Below are positions 1-6,043 of a stretch of DNA of 10,637 bases, piece after piece. The notes under the pieces were generated by a model, which saw nothing but the letters and a program-made list of their open reading frames with translations, did not search any database and was not told the DNA's origin. The DNA comes from JAFNGF01 sp964567045 (GTDB lineage: Bacteria; Planctomycetota; Phycisphaerae; Sedimentisphaerales; Anaerobacaceae). The position numbers and the translations under genes were made by a program. The stretch lies in the NCBI GenBank assembly GCA_964567045.1, contig CAZMLE010000109.1, positions 1-10,637 on the forward strand, read 5' to 3'. Numbering within the stretch: position 1 is the first letter of the stretch; each line of letters opens with the position of its first letter.

Positions 1-2
1 TA

Positions 3-2048
3 AGCCCTGAAGTTACTGCCAACGATCTGGAAAGGGTAAGAGAAACCTTAACTGAGCAAATGAGTAGGCAGCAGCCAAGGGAGCAGAAAATCTGGAGAAT
101 AATTATGAAAAGCCCAATCACAAAATTAGCCGCTGCGGCGGTAATAATAGTTGCGGCATTTATTGGTATATACCATTTCGGTGGCCCGATTGATGGTTCA
201 AGCGTGGCGTTTGCCAGCATGAAAGATGTAATGAGACGAGTGCCATGGATGCATATCGTAGTTTCCGACGATAACGACAGATTAGAGGCTTGGATTTGTT
301 TTAAAGCCGGTACCATAGCTACAAGGTACAAAAACGGGAAAGTCACATTTATCGACGGGCAAAATCATTCTTTTTTCTCATACAACCCTGATTCAAATCA
401 GATAACAGTCACGAAATTGGAAGAAAATCCGTTGGAGATTTTTGGCGCAGGACCTCTGGGATTTTGTGATTCGATAATCAAAATGTTAAAAGATTCTGGA
501 GGGAAAGTAATAGAAAACAATACGATATGGAAGGGAATAAATGCAAGAAAGCTATCGCTGGAGGGTCCTATATATGATCATAATACAGCGGTCGAACTCT
601 TAATTGATAGACAAGAGAATGTACCCGTTCACATGAAACAACAAGTTTGGGGAAAAGACGGTTCATTAAAAGAAGCCAGAGCAGATTTTGACTATCCTGA
701 CACCGGCCCCAAGGATATTTATGATTTAGGTATTACACGAACGGTGCAGGTTGTAGATAAAATATCGACAACTTTGCTAAAGGGAAGGCTTATTAATAAA
801 GATGGGAAGCCGATAGAAGGGTCCGTAACTTTAATTTATGGTGATATTCAAACAGACGAAAAGGGTGAGTTTTCTGTTTCTTCTAATTCGGAACGGAAAC
901 CCGAAGGTCGCCATGTTGGGTTTGCCTTTACTAAGGATAAAAGACTATCTCGTGGATTTCTCTGGGAGTATAGCGATGAAGCTAATAATCTTGAGATAGT
1001 GGTTGAGCCATTGGCAACTATTGTGGGGCGTGTTGTTGACAAGAATGGAACCGGGGTTGGAGATGTTAAACCCAGCATTTATATCCTATTGGGAAGAGGT
1101 ATGTCCGGAGGTACATCTGGGAAGGAATGGAAGACGGCTTTAAACAAAAATGGAGAGTTCAAGTTTGAGGGCGTTCCGGTAGGTCTGCCGATGAGGATTT
1201 TTGTGGAAAAGCCGGGATATCAGGGAAGCGTTGACCTTCCAGAGTTGAAAGCGGGAGAGACTAGCGAAGCCGGCGACGTGGTGCTTAAGCCGCTGCGCGG
1301 ATATGAGGACGGGGAAACCGACTGGACAGGTGTGTTGTCAGGCCGAGTGACAAATGAAAACAATGAGCCGATGGCCGGTCTAAGAATTCATTGCCAGCCG
1401 GGAGGCAAGTTCGTTGAATCTACAACAAATAGCAAGGGACGATATACGCTTAAGGGTCTTCCAAGGGGTAAGAAGGTCTCCGGAAGTATTTACGCGGATG
1501 GTTACGGCCATACAATGTTTGGAACCGTTATAGACGGCAATGAGCTGGATATACAGTTGTTTCCACAGGGATGGAAATTGCTGAATAAAAAGGCACCGGG
1601 ATTGTTTGTCGGAAAGTGGCTGAATACCGAGCCGGTAAAATTAGAGCAATATCAGGGTAAAGTCGTACTGTTGCAACTGGGAGTGTATTTGCCTGATTAT
1701 CTTAATCATTTTGAACGGCTGGAAAAAGTGCAGAAAAAGTATGGTCCCAAAGGCATTGAGGTAATAGTAGTTCACCAGAAGCTACATGCTGAATATGGTG
1801 TTACCGAAAGGGATATAATTGAATTTATTAAAAAGTACAAGGTCGGTTTTCTGTTTGGGATTGATGATTCGATGGAAAAAGTAAAGGATTTAGCTCCGGA
1901 TAGACTTATAGGTAATGGGGCCATGTATTCTCTGTATGATGTGAAAGCGGCGCCTGCATTGTATTTGATTGATAAGAAAGGCATATTGAGGATTTCTCCG
2001 ACAGAAGACAATTTAGAGAAATGTATAAAGCGTCTTCTGGCGGAATGA
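3..2048 (+). CDS. Membrane-anchored protein with carboxypeptidase-regulatory-like repeats and a redoxin domain (5' partial)
   Basis: The frame is open from the left edge, so the gene probably starts upstream. In-frame ATGs are at 60 (no ribosome-binding site; 662 residues) and 105 (GGAG seven bases upstream). Residues below count from the ATG at 60. A single membrane segment lies at about 22-41, preceded by WRIIMKSPITK, with most of the protein outside. Three beta-sandwich units of the carboxypeptidase-regulatory type follow at about 240-275, 320-400 and 425-480, each with a G-x-V/L-x-x-x-x-G/N-x-P/G opening. A thioredoxin-like domain occupies about 515-662, with KVVLLQLG, then GVYLPDYL (541-548) where CxxC is expected, and a cis-Pro in APALYLID. 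With no cysteine there, thiol-disulfide exchange is unlikely. In related planctomycete proteins as I recall them, the part before the anchor can be a short cytoplasmic domain. The domain calls are firm; the function is unknown. Confidence 0.8.
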   Translation, partial: SPEVTANDLERVRETLTEQMSRQQPREQKIWRIIMKSPITKLAAAAVIIVAAFIGIYHFGGPIDGSSVAFASMKDVMRRVPWMHIVVSDDNDRLEAWICFKAGTIATRYKNGKVTFIDGQNHSFFSYNPDSNQITVTKLEENPLEIFGAGPLGFCDSIIKMLKDSGGKVIENNTIWKGINARKLSLEGPIYDHNTAVELLIDRQENVPVHMKQQVWGKDGSLKEARADFDYPDTGPKDIYDLGITRTVQVVDKISTTLLKGRLINKDGKPIEGSVTLIYGDIQTDEKGEFSVSSNSERKPEGRHVGFAFTKDKRLSRGFLWEYSDEANNLEIVVEPLATIVGRVVDKNGTGVGDVKPSIYILLGRGMSGGTSGKEWKTALNKNGEFKFEGVPVGLPMRIFVEKPGYQGSVDLPELKAGETSEAGDVVLKPLRGYEDGETDWTGVLSGRVTNENNEPMAGLRIHCQPGGKFVESTTNSKGRYTLKGLPRGKKVSGSIYADGYGHTMFGTVIDGNELDIQLFPQGWKLLNKKAPGLFVGKWLNTEPVKLEQYQGKVVLLQLGVYLPDYLNHFERLEKVQKKYGPKGIEVIVVHQKLHAEYGVTERDIIEFIKKYKVGFLFGIDDSMEKVKDLAPDRLIGNGAMYSLYDVKAAPALYLIDKKGILRISPTEDNLEKCIKRLLAE

Positions 2049-2079
2049 AACAAATTTGAACTATATAAGTGCCCTCATT

Positions 2080-2112
2080 AAAAGGCTGGTCTGGTTAGAT
2101 CACCCTTTTTTT
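2080..2112 (+). terminator. Intrinsic terminator after the redoxin-domain gene
   Basis: AAAAGG (2080-2085) pairs with CCTTTT (2104-2109), and inside it TGGTCT (2087-2092) pairs with AGATCA (2097-2102) including one G-T pair. A single C/C mismatch separates the two stems, the loop is GGTT, and a run of seven T (2106-2112) follows. It lies 32 bases after the plus-strand stop codon. It also sits just beyond the murD stop on the other strand, where AAAA at the stem base gives a short U-run, so weak bidirectional use is possible. Confidence 0.75.
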
Positions 2113-2120
2113 GTGGATTT

Positions 2121-3545
2121 TTAATCGCGCAGTCCGCTCACGAGTCTGGTAAATTCTTGGCCGCGATGCTCGTAATTCTCAAACATATCGTAGCTTGCGC
2201 AAGCCGGGCTTAATAAGACGACATCGCTGGGAGTTGCAAGTTTGGCAGCCAGTTCAACTGCTTGGGCGAGAGAGTTAACTGTCTCGATTCTCGTCCCTCG
2301 TCCCTCGTCCCCCGTCCCTCGTTTGCTGATAGCGTTGTGTATTGCTTCTGCGATTTTTGGGGCGGTCTGGCCTATCAAGATAGCTGCTTTTGCGCTTTTG
2401 GCAATTTCTTGCCCGAACTGGTCAAACGGCAGATGCTTATCGTATCCGCCGGCAATGATAATTGTCGGCTGGTCAAAGGCATCCAGAGCGGCAATGGCAC
2501 TTTGCGGCGTGGTAGCCTTTGAATCGTTATACCAGCGGACGCCATTCGTTTGTCCGACAAGTTCGAGCCGGTGCGGCAGCGCCTTAAAATGTGGCAGGCA
2601 ACTCTTAATCTGCTCGTCATCGGCGCCAAAATGTCTGGCGACGGTAACGGCGGCGGCAAGGTTTGAAAGATTGGCCCGGCCTGGCAGCGCGAAACTATCC
2701 CGAACGTCCCGGCTTACATCGTCGGCTGAGAATCTGATGCAAATCCTGCCGGCCTGTTTTCTGTATTTTTCAAACCATTGGGCGGCAATTTCGTCCTCGG
2801 CATTAAAGACAGAAACCGCAGGGAACTTATCGTCCAAATTCTGAAATTTGAAGATGTTTTCTTTGGCGGCGCAGTAATCAGCGAATGTGCGGTAGCGGTC
2901 GAGATGATTTAGCGTCAGGTTTGTTAGAAGTGCGACGTTTGGCGCCTTTTGAATTTCCGCCAATTGTTCGAGTTGAAAGCTGGAAAGTTCCAGCACCACC
3001 AAATCGTTCGGTCCAATCTGGTCAATCGTCGTCAGCAGCGGCTCGTTGCCGATATTGCCGCTCAGCCAAACGTGTTCGTCGCTCCCCTCGACTCCGCTCG
3101 GGGCAGGCTTTGCTCGTCGCTCGTTGCTCGTACTTTTAAGTAAATGTGCGGTAAGGGCAGTGGTTGTACTTTTGCCGTTGGCCCCGGTTATGCCGATTAT
3201 CGGCGCAGGGCATAGCTCGAAGAAGATCCCTATCTGCGATGTGACCGATTTGTTGCGCCGGCGAGCAAGCTGAAGAAACTCATTATCGGGGCGGACCGCA
3301 GGATTGGCGATGATAATATCGGCTTGTTCAAAGTCAGCCCGCTTGTGCGAGCCCAGATGAAATTCTATGGGCGGAAACTGTTCGAGCTGCTTTATGGAAT
3401 CTCTTAGCTGCGCTTCTGGAGCGAGGTCTGTTACTATTACTTTTGCCCCGGTGCTTGCGGCGAATTTCGTGACATCCACTCCTCCGCCAAAACGCCCCAG
3501 GCCCATAACTAAAACTGTCTTGCCGGTAAAGAATTCCTTATTCAT
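2121..3545 (-). CDS. murD: UDP-N-acetylmuramoyl-L-alanine--D-glutamate ligase (MurD)
   Basis: Cytoplasmic ATP-dependent ligase that adds D-glutamate to UDP-MurNAc-L-Ala in peptidoglycan precursor synthesis. From the ATG at 3545 (474 residues) it shows an N-terminal Rossmann-like GLGRFG, the Walker-type loop GITGANGKSTT (118-128), NHLDRY followed by AAKENIF with the lysine that is carbamylated in Mur ligases (near 228), PHRLELV, WYNDSKATT and the C-terminal LSPACASYDMF motif. A TTG eight codons upstream (3569) is in frame but has no better ribosome site; the ATG fits the usual family start just before GKTVLVMGLG. Two stretches look foreign: about residues 138-158 and 408-420 are encoded by repeat DNA. 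Both sit outside the motifs and keep the frame, so the enzyme is probably active. It lies 93 bases after the hepT remnant on the same strand and may be co-transcribed with pyrF. No other cell-wall (dcw-cluster) genes are nearby. Confidence 0.93.
   Translation of the reverse strand: MNKEFFTGKTVLVMGLGRFGGGVDVTKFAASTGAKVIVTDLAPEAQLRDSIKQLEQFPPIEFHLGSHKRADFEQADIIIANPAVRPDNEFLQLARRRNKSVTSQIGIFFELCPAPIIGITGANGKSTTTALTAHLLKSTSNERRAKPAPSGVEGSDEHVWLSGNIGNEPLLTTIDQIGPNDLVVLELSSFQLEQLAEIQKAPNVALLTNLTLNHLDRYRTFADYCAAKENIFKFQNLDDKFPAVSVFNAEDEIAAQWFEKYRKQAGRICIRFSADDVSRDVRDSFALPGRANLSNLAAAVTVARHFGADDEQIKSCLPHFKALPHRLELVGQTNGVRWYNDSKATTPQSAIAALDAFDQPTIIIAGGYDKHLPFDQFGQEIAKSAKAAILIGQTAPKIAEAIHNAISKRGTGDEGRGTRIETVNSLAQAVELAAKLATPSDVVLLSPACASYDMFENYEHRGQEFTRLVSGLRD
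2288..2322. repeat. Heptamer tandem array NNCTCGT, five units, inside murD
   Basis: Plus-strand units are TTCTCGT, CCCTCGT, CCCTCGT, CCCCCGT and CCCTCGT, end to end. In murD they encode the peptide GTGDEGRGTR near the C-terminus. The unit phase (7) differs from the codon phase (3), which gives the characteristic T-x-D-E-G-R-G peptide. The same NNCTCGT unit recurs at 3111-3131. Confidence 0.8.
3084..3103. repeat. Short palindromic repeat element within murD
   Basis: On the coding strand this reads CCCCGAGCGGAGTCGAGGGG: four C and four G arms around two G-A opposed pairs and a short loop. It encodes PSGVEG within murD, between the Walker loop and the following VWLSGNIG motif. Elements of this look, often seen as RPEPVEG or PAPSGVEG peptides inside unrelated genes, are scattered through many bacterial genomes as I recall them. 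It directly adjoins the second heptamer array. Confidence 0.65.
3111..3131. repeat. Heptamer tandem array NNCTCGT, three units, inside murD
   Basis: Units TGCTCGT, CGCTCGT and TGCTCGT on the plus strand; 21 bases, exactly seven codons. In murD it encodes TSNERRA (residues about 139-145 from the ATG). Together with the palindrome at 3084-3103 it accounts for a loop of roughly 18-20 residues that ordinary MurD proteins do not have at this place. Confidence 0.75.
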
Positions 3546-3638
3546 ACCATTGCCTGAAAAGTTGTCCAATTACGGTACGGTCTATGGCTGATTTTGTCCC
3601 ACGCGGCAGTAGAAAAACTGGAGTCAGGTTACCGAGAT

Positions 3639-3782
3639 TTAACGCTGATCTTCTCTGCCAAGCAGTGCTTGGACCTGCTCATATAGTAGCGGCAGATCCC
3701 TTTTTGCAACATCCCAAACGATAGAATCTTCAACGATGTCATACCGGATATCTTCAAGTAGTTTCTTGGATTCAAGCCGCAT
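3639..3782 (-). pseudogene. hepT: HepT-type HEPN toxin remnant with in-frame internal deletion
   Basis: This 47-codon frame starts with ATG at 3782, overlapping the mntA stop by 11 bases. It reads MRLESKKLLEDIR, the usual start of DUF86/HepT proteins, then jumps straight to YDIVEDSIVWDVAKRDLP, their usual C-terminal end, and finishes ALLGREDQR-stop. Family members are about 110-115 residues, so roughly 65-70 residues are missing, with the frame kept. The lost part includes the RX4-6H HEPN ribonuclease motif and the histidine just before the retained YD. The product could not be an active RNase; whether a 47-residue peptide is made is unknown. It is too short for normal ORF cut-offs. Partner gene mntA is intact. 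The translation was checked codon by codon. Confidence 0.82.
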
Positions 3783-4083
3783 ACAGCACTTTCCGGTTCT
3801 TATCGATGGCTTCGAGAAAATAGGGATTCTTTATAGCGCCGGTCATTACCAGATCAACGTGCCTATTGAACAGATCCTCCAATGCTTCGAGCAAACCGAA
3901 ATAGGTATCAGCGTATTCGCCCTGTCTTAGCGGCAGAAACTCAACAAGGAAATCCAAATCGCTGCGTTCGCTGTCAAAGTCTTCGCCCGTTACGGCAGAA
4001 CCGAATATTTCAAGGCGCCGCACTTTGTATTTCATGCACAGATCTCTAAGTGCTTCTCGCTTGCCTTCGATAAAACCGATCAT
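3772..4083 (-). CDS. mntA: MNT-domain nucleotidyltransferase antitoxin (MntA)
   Basis: Minimal nucleotidyltransferase of the HepT-MntA toxin-antitoxin type, about 103 residues. Characterised MntA proteins inactivate HepT by adding AMP units to a tyrosine near the RX4HXY motif. Catalytic features are complete: IFGSA with the GS pair at 28-29, SDLDF carrying the two metal-binding aspartates at 42 and 44, and a third aspartate in HVDLVM at 77. The ATG at 4083 is preferred; a TTG four codons upstream (4095) lies inside an inverted repeat. No strong ribosome site is visible. It follows pyrF by 36 bases and overlaps the start of the deleted hepT by 11 bases, the coupling usual for this pair. With its toxin target lost, it may be free of selection or acting on something else. 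Confidence 0.87.
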   Translation of the reverse strand: MIGFIEGKREALRDLCMKYKVRRLEIFGSAVTGEDFDSERSDLDFLVEFLPLRQGEYADTYFGLLEALEDLFNRHVDLVMTGAIKNPYFLEAIDKNRKVLYAA

Positions 4084-4093
4084 GGCATTTCTC

Positions 4094-4106
4094 AAATCAG
4101 TGATTT
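4094..4106. promoter_or_regulatory. 13-base palindrome just upstream of mntA
   Basis: AAATCAGTGATTT is a perfect six-base inverted repeat around a central G, between the pyrF stop and the mntA ATG. The position would suit an operator or a leader hairpin for the toxin-antitoxin pair. No promoter was recognised beside it, so its role is unproven and it could be chance in AT-rich spacer. Confidence 0.3.
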
Positions 4107-4119
4107 AGACTATTGGTTC

Positions 4120-5070
4120 TCATATCAGGGTTTGCATTGCGCTTGCCAGGTCAATTTTGGCGTCGATGACCGCTTGCCAGATACATCGTTTCCAATCATC
4201 GCCGAATCGGCTCTTATATTGCGGCTTTTCATAGGCATAGATTATCGAGCGAGATGCGTTAATCAGAGCCCCGGTGCCGTCCGGCTTGCAGAATCGGACG
4301 CAATCGGCAGCAGTGGCACCTTGTGAGCCATACCCGGGCACAAGAAACCACATCTTATCATACTTCCGCCGCAGAGCAGTGGTGACTTCCGGCGAAGTAC
4401 CGCCGACAACCATTCCCACGTTACTATAGCCGCTGGCGCCGATTCGCTCCGGCTTATTGGCGATTTGCCCAACAATTTCAGCGATCTTTTCATACATTGT
4501 CTGGCCATTGGCGTCGGCAAAATCCTGAATCGCAGCGGCGGAAGGATTGCTCGTGCGAACCAATACAAAAAGGCCTTTGCCCTCTCGGTCAGCCACAGCC
4601 GCAAAAGGCTCAATGCCATCGATTCCTGTGTAGCCGTTGATGGTTATGGCATCCGGAGCCAGAGTATCCTCGAGGCCGACCAGTTCCGGATTCTCCAGGT
4701 GAGCCGAGGCGTAAAATTCCGCGCTGTGGCCTATGTCGCCGCGTTTTACGTCGCCTATTACCTCCAGGCCCAAATCATCGGCCTCGGTAATCAACGCATA
4801 GTAAGCCTCTATTCCGTCCCAAAGATACTTTTCAAAAAAGGCTATGTTTATCTTTACCGCCGGCACCATCGGCCCGACAATTCGCATTGTCTGGGTGCAG
4901 AAATCGAAAATTGCATCCACAGCGGCGGCAACGTCAAATTCGTCGTTCATCTGACGATGGCTGGTTATCACCGGCGGCAGTCGGTTGTAAACAGGGTCTA
5001 AGCCGACAATTAGAGAAGTCTTCTTGGCTTTTACAGCGTCACACAGCCGATCAGCAAAATGACTGCTCAT
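4120..5070 (-). CDS. pyrF: Orotidine 5'-phosphate decarboxylase, long (type 2) form
   Basis: Catalyses the last step of UMP synthesis, decarboxylating OMP to UMP in the cytoplasm. The 316-residue protein is longer than the ~230-residue E. coli type and matches the longer PyrF branch. Visible motifs are VGLDP (22-26), VKINIAFFE, the catalytic D-x-K-x-x-D array in DVKRGDIGHSAEFY (D107, K109, D112), ITINGYTG, the VRTSNPSAA loop, VPGYGSQGAT, and the phosphate-binding arginine in NASRSIIYAY (R274). The ATG at 5070 is well placed, with AAAGGAAGG 12 bases upstream. It is the first gene of the minus-strand block and is divergent from the membrane-protein gene at 5207. The site flanking its ribosome-binding sequence may fold (5074-5126). 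Confidence 0.95.
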   Translation of the reverse strand: MSSHFADRLCDAVKAKKTSLIVGLDPVYNRLPPVITSHRQMNDEFDVAAAVDAIFDFCTQTMRIVGPMVPAVKINIAFFEKYLWDGIEAYYALITEADDLGLEVIGDVKRGDIGHSAEFYASAHLENPELVGLEDTLAPDAITINGYTGIDGIEPFAAVADREGKGLFVLVRTSNPSAAAIQDFADANGQTMYEKIAEIVGQIANKPERIGASGYSNVGMVVGGTSPEVTTALRRKYDKMWFLVPGYGSQGATAADCVRFCKPDGTGALINASRSIIYAYEKPQYKSRFGDDWKRCIWQAVIDAKIDLASAMQTLI

Positions 5071-5073
5071 TTT

Positions 5074-5126
5074 TTGGCAAACCTTCCTTTCTCAGGAATC
5101 AGGACTGCAAAAATACTTTTTGCCAA
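5074..5126 (-). promoter_or_regulatory. Inverted repeat bracketing the pyrF ribosome-binding site
   Basis: TTGGCAAA at 5074-5081 and TTTGCCAA at 5119-5126 are perfect eight-base inverted repeats. In the pyrF message the downstream arm ends three bases before the AUG, and the purine-rich ribosome site (complement of 5083-5090) lies immediately inside the loop. Folding would crowd the initiation region. On the other strand the 5119-5126 arm overlaps the possible -35 box of the 5207 gene. Whether it controls translation is inference. Confidence 0.4.
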
Positions 5127-5145
5127 CGGTCTTAAACACTATAAT
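5120..5145 (+). promoter_or_regulatory. Candidate promoter for the 5207 gene
   Basis: A perfect TATAAT at 5140-5145 with TTGCCA at 5120-5125. The 14-base spacing is shorter than the usual 16-18, so the -35 assignment is weak. Start of transcription would be near 5152, about 55 bases before the ATG. Confidence 0.4.
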
Positions 5146-5166
5146 CACAGCAATCGTTTCGAGCAA
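5138..5166 (-). promoter_or_regulatory. Candidate promoter for pyrF
   Basis: On the minus strand TTGCTC (5161-5166) and TATAGT (5138-5143) are separated by exactly 17 bases. The -10 box overlaps that of the opposite-strand promoter, so polymerase could not occupy both at once. The predicted leader is about 60 bases and contains the inverted repeat around the ribosome site. Confidence 0.4.
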
Positions 5167-5206
5167 GGCAGAAATTTGGTTTGATGTCTGGTAGCTGGTC
5201 AATTGG

Positions 5207-5902
5207 ATGCCCCAGGTAAATCCTCAAATTCGCAAAAAACAAAGATACAAGAGGCTGATTTGCTGGCTTCTAATTGACTTGGCGGTGGCTGTTACCATCT
5301 TTGCGCTGCTAATGTACAAGCCTGGGCGTTATGATCCGCTGGAAGGAGCGGCTGCCGACCACAAGCAAGGCCAGGTAAGTCCATACCTGACGCGCTTATC
5401 GTCGCAGTATTACAATGGTGCGCAGCAGCGCACGGCATTCGAGCTGGTCGTCACCGAGGAAGAGATAAACCAGGCAATCACTGGATCCGACTGGCCTGTG
5501 GAATCCGAGGGGATATGGTTCTATGCACCTGCGGTGCTTTTTACCCCGGGCACCATTGTTTTGATGGGTACTGCCGACATAAAGGGGGCCGAGTTTGTCG
5601 TCACTATCGAGCTTGAGCCGAAAATCGACCAGCAGAAACTGTTGAATTTGCAGGTGGCCAAGATCAAGATTGGGGCGATGAATATCACACCTCTTGCCAG
5701 GCTGATAGCCAAGAAGATGTACGCAGACAGGCTCGCGACTGCTCCTGCGGACACGGAGGAGTGGCGGGCCAAGATTGCAGCGGCGCTACTAAATGATGAG
5801 CCTTTCGATCCTGTTTTTCCCGCCGAAGATAAGAACGTGCGGCTGGAAAAAATAACTGTTACCCAGGGCAAGCTGACGCTTCGGCTGGCTCCGACCAGAT
5901 AG
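5207..5902 (+). CDS. Membrane-anchored protein of unknown function
   Basis: A 231-residue protein that I do not recognise. A basic N-terminus (RKKQRYKR) precedes one membrane segment at about 17-36, so most of the chain should lie outside the membrane. The rest is a soluble domain with a conserved-looking order: VVTEEEINQAI (81-91), GIWFYAPAVLFTPGTIVLMG, an alternating hydrophobic stretch EFVVTIELEPKI, LQVAKIKIGAMNITPLARLIAKK (148-170), and a C-terminal VRLEKITVTQGKLTLRL. The TM-plus-lipid-binding-like beta layout faintly resembles YpmS/DUF2140 proteins; that is a guess from pattern only. The start is ATG without a clear ribosome site. A decayed partial copy of the end of this gene lies at about 7217-7388, showing it was once duplicated. 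Confidence 0.72.
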   Translation: MPQVNPQIRKKQRYKRLICWLLIDLAVAVTIFALLMYKPGRYDPLEGAAADHKQGQVSPYLTRLSSQYYNGAQQRTAFELVVTEEEINQAITGSDWPVESEGIWFYAPAVLFTPGTIVLMGTADIKGAEFVVTIELEPKIDQQKLLNLQVAKIKIGAMNITPLARLIAKKMYADRLATAPADTEEWRAKIAAALLNDEPFDPVFPAEDKNVRLEKITVTQGKLTLRLAPTR

Positions 5903-6043
5903 CGCATGAATCTATGACGCGGCGCGTCACCATGTTGACCGTATGTGGCGGGAGAGCCAACCGACGATGGCTACCTGCACTATCGAACCGGAAAGGCTGT
6001 AGGTGTAGCGCTTATAGACCTTTGATTAGTAGAGGCAGCAGCC
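5903..6043. other. Convergent spacer with a GC-rich palindrome
   Basis: Between two convergent stop codons. TGACGCGGCGCGTCA at 5915-5929 is a perfect seven-base inverted repeat around one G; no T-run follows, so it is not a standard terminator. A 28-codon open stretch, 5939-6025 plus, reads like a protein tail (AGEPTDDGYLHYRTGKAVG, then VALIDL-stop) and may be a gene fragment, but it is too short to assign. Confidence 0.35.

Noticed and set aside
2242..2844. A 200-codon plus-strand open frame opposite murD
   Set aside because: It lies wholly antisense to a MurD with all family motifs, and its peptide is low in recognisable structure and shaped by the repeat DNA.
3639..4083. A functional HepT-MntA toxin-antitoxin system
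   Set aside because: The toxin frame is only 47 codons and lacks the HEPN catalytic segment, so only the antitoxin is called intact.
4465..5001. A 178-codon plus-strand open frame within pyrF
   Set aside because: Antisense to an unambiguous pyrF with complete catalytic motif.
5915..5929. Terminator between the two convergent genes
   Set aside because: The GC-rich palindrome has no following T-run on either strand, so it was listed only as a palindrome.
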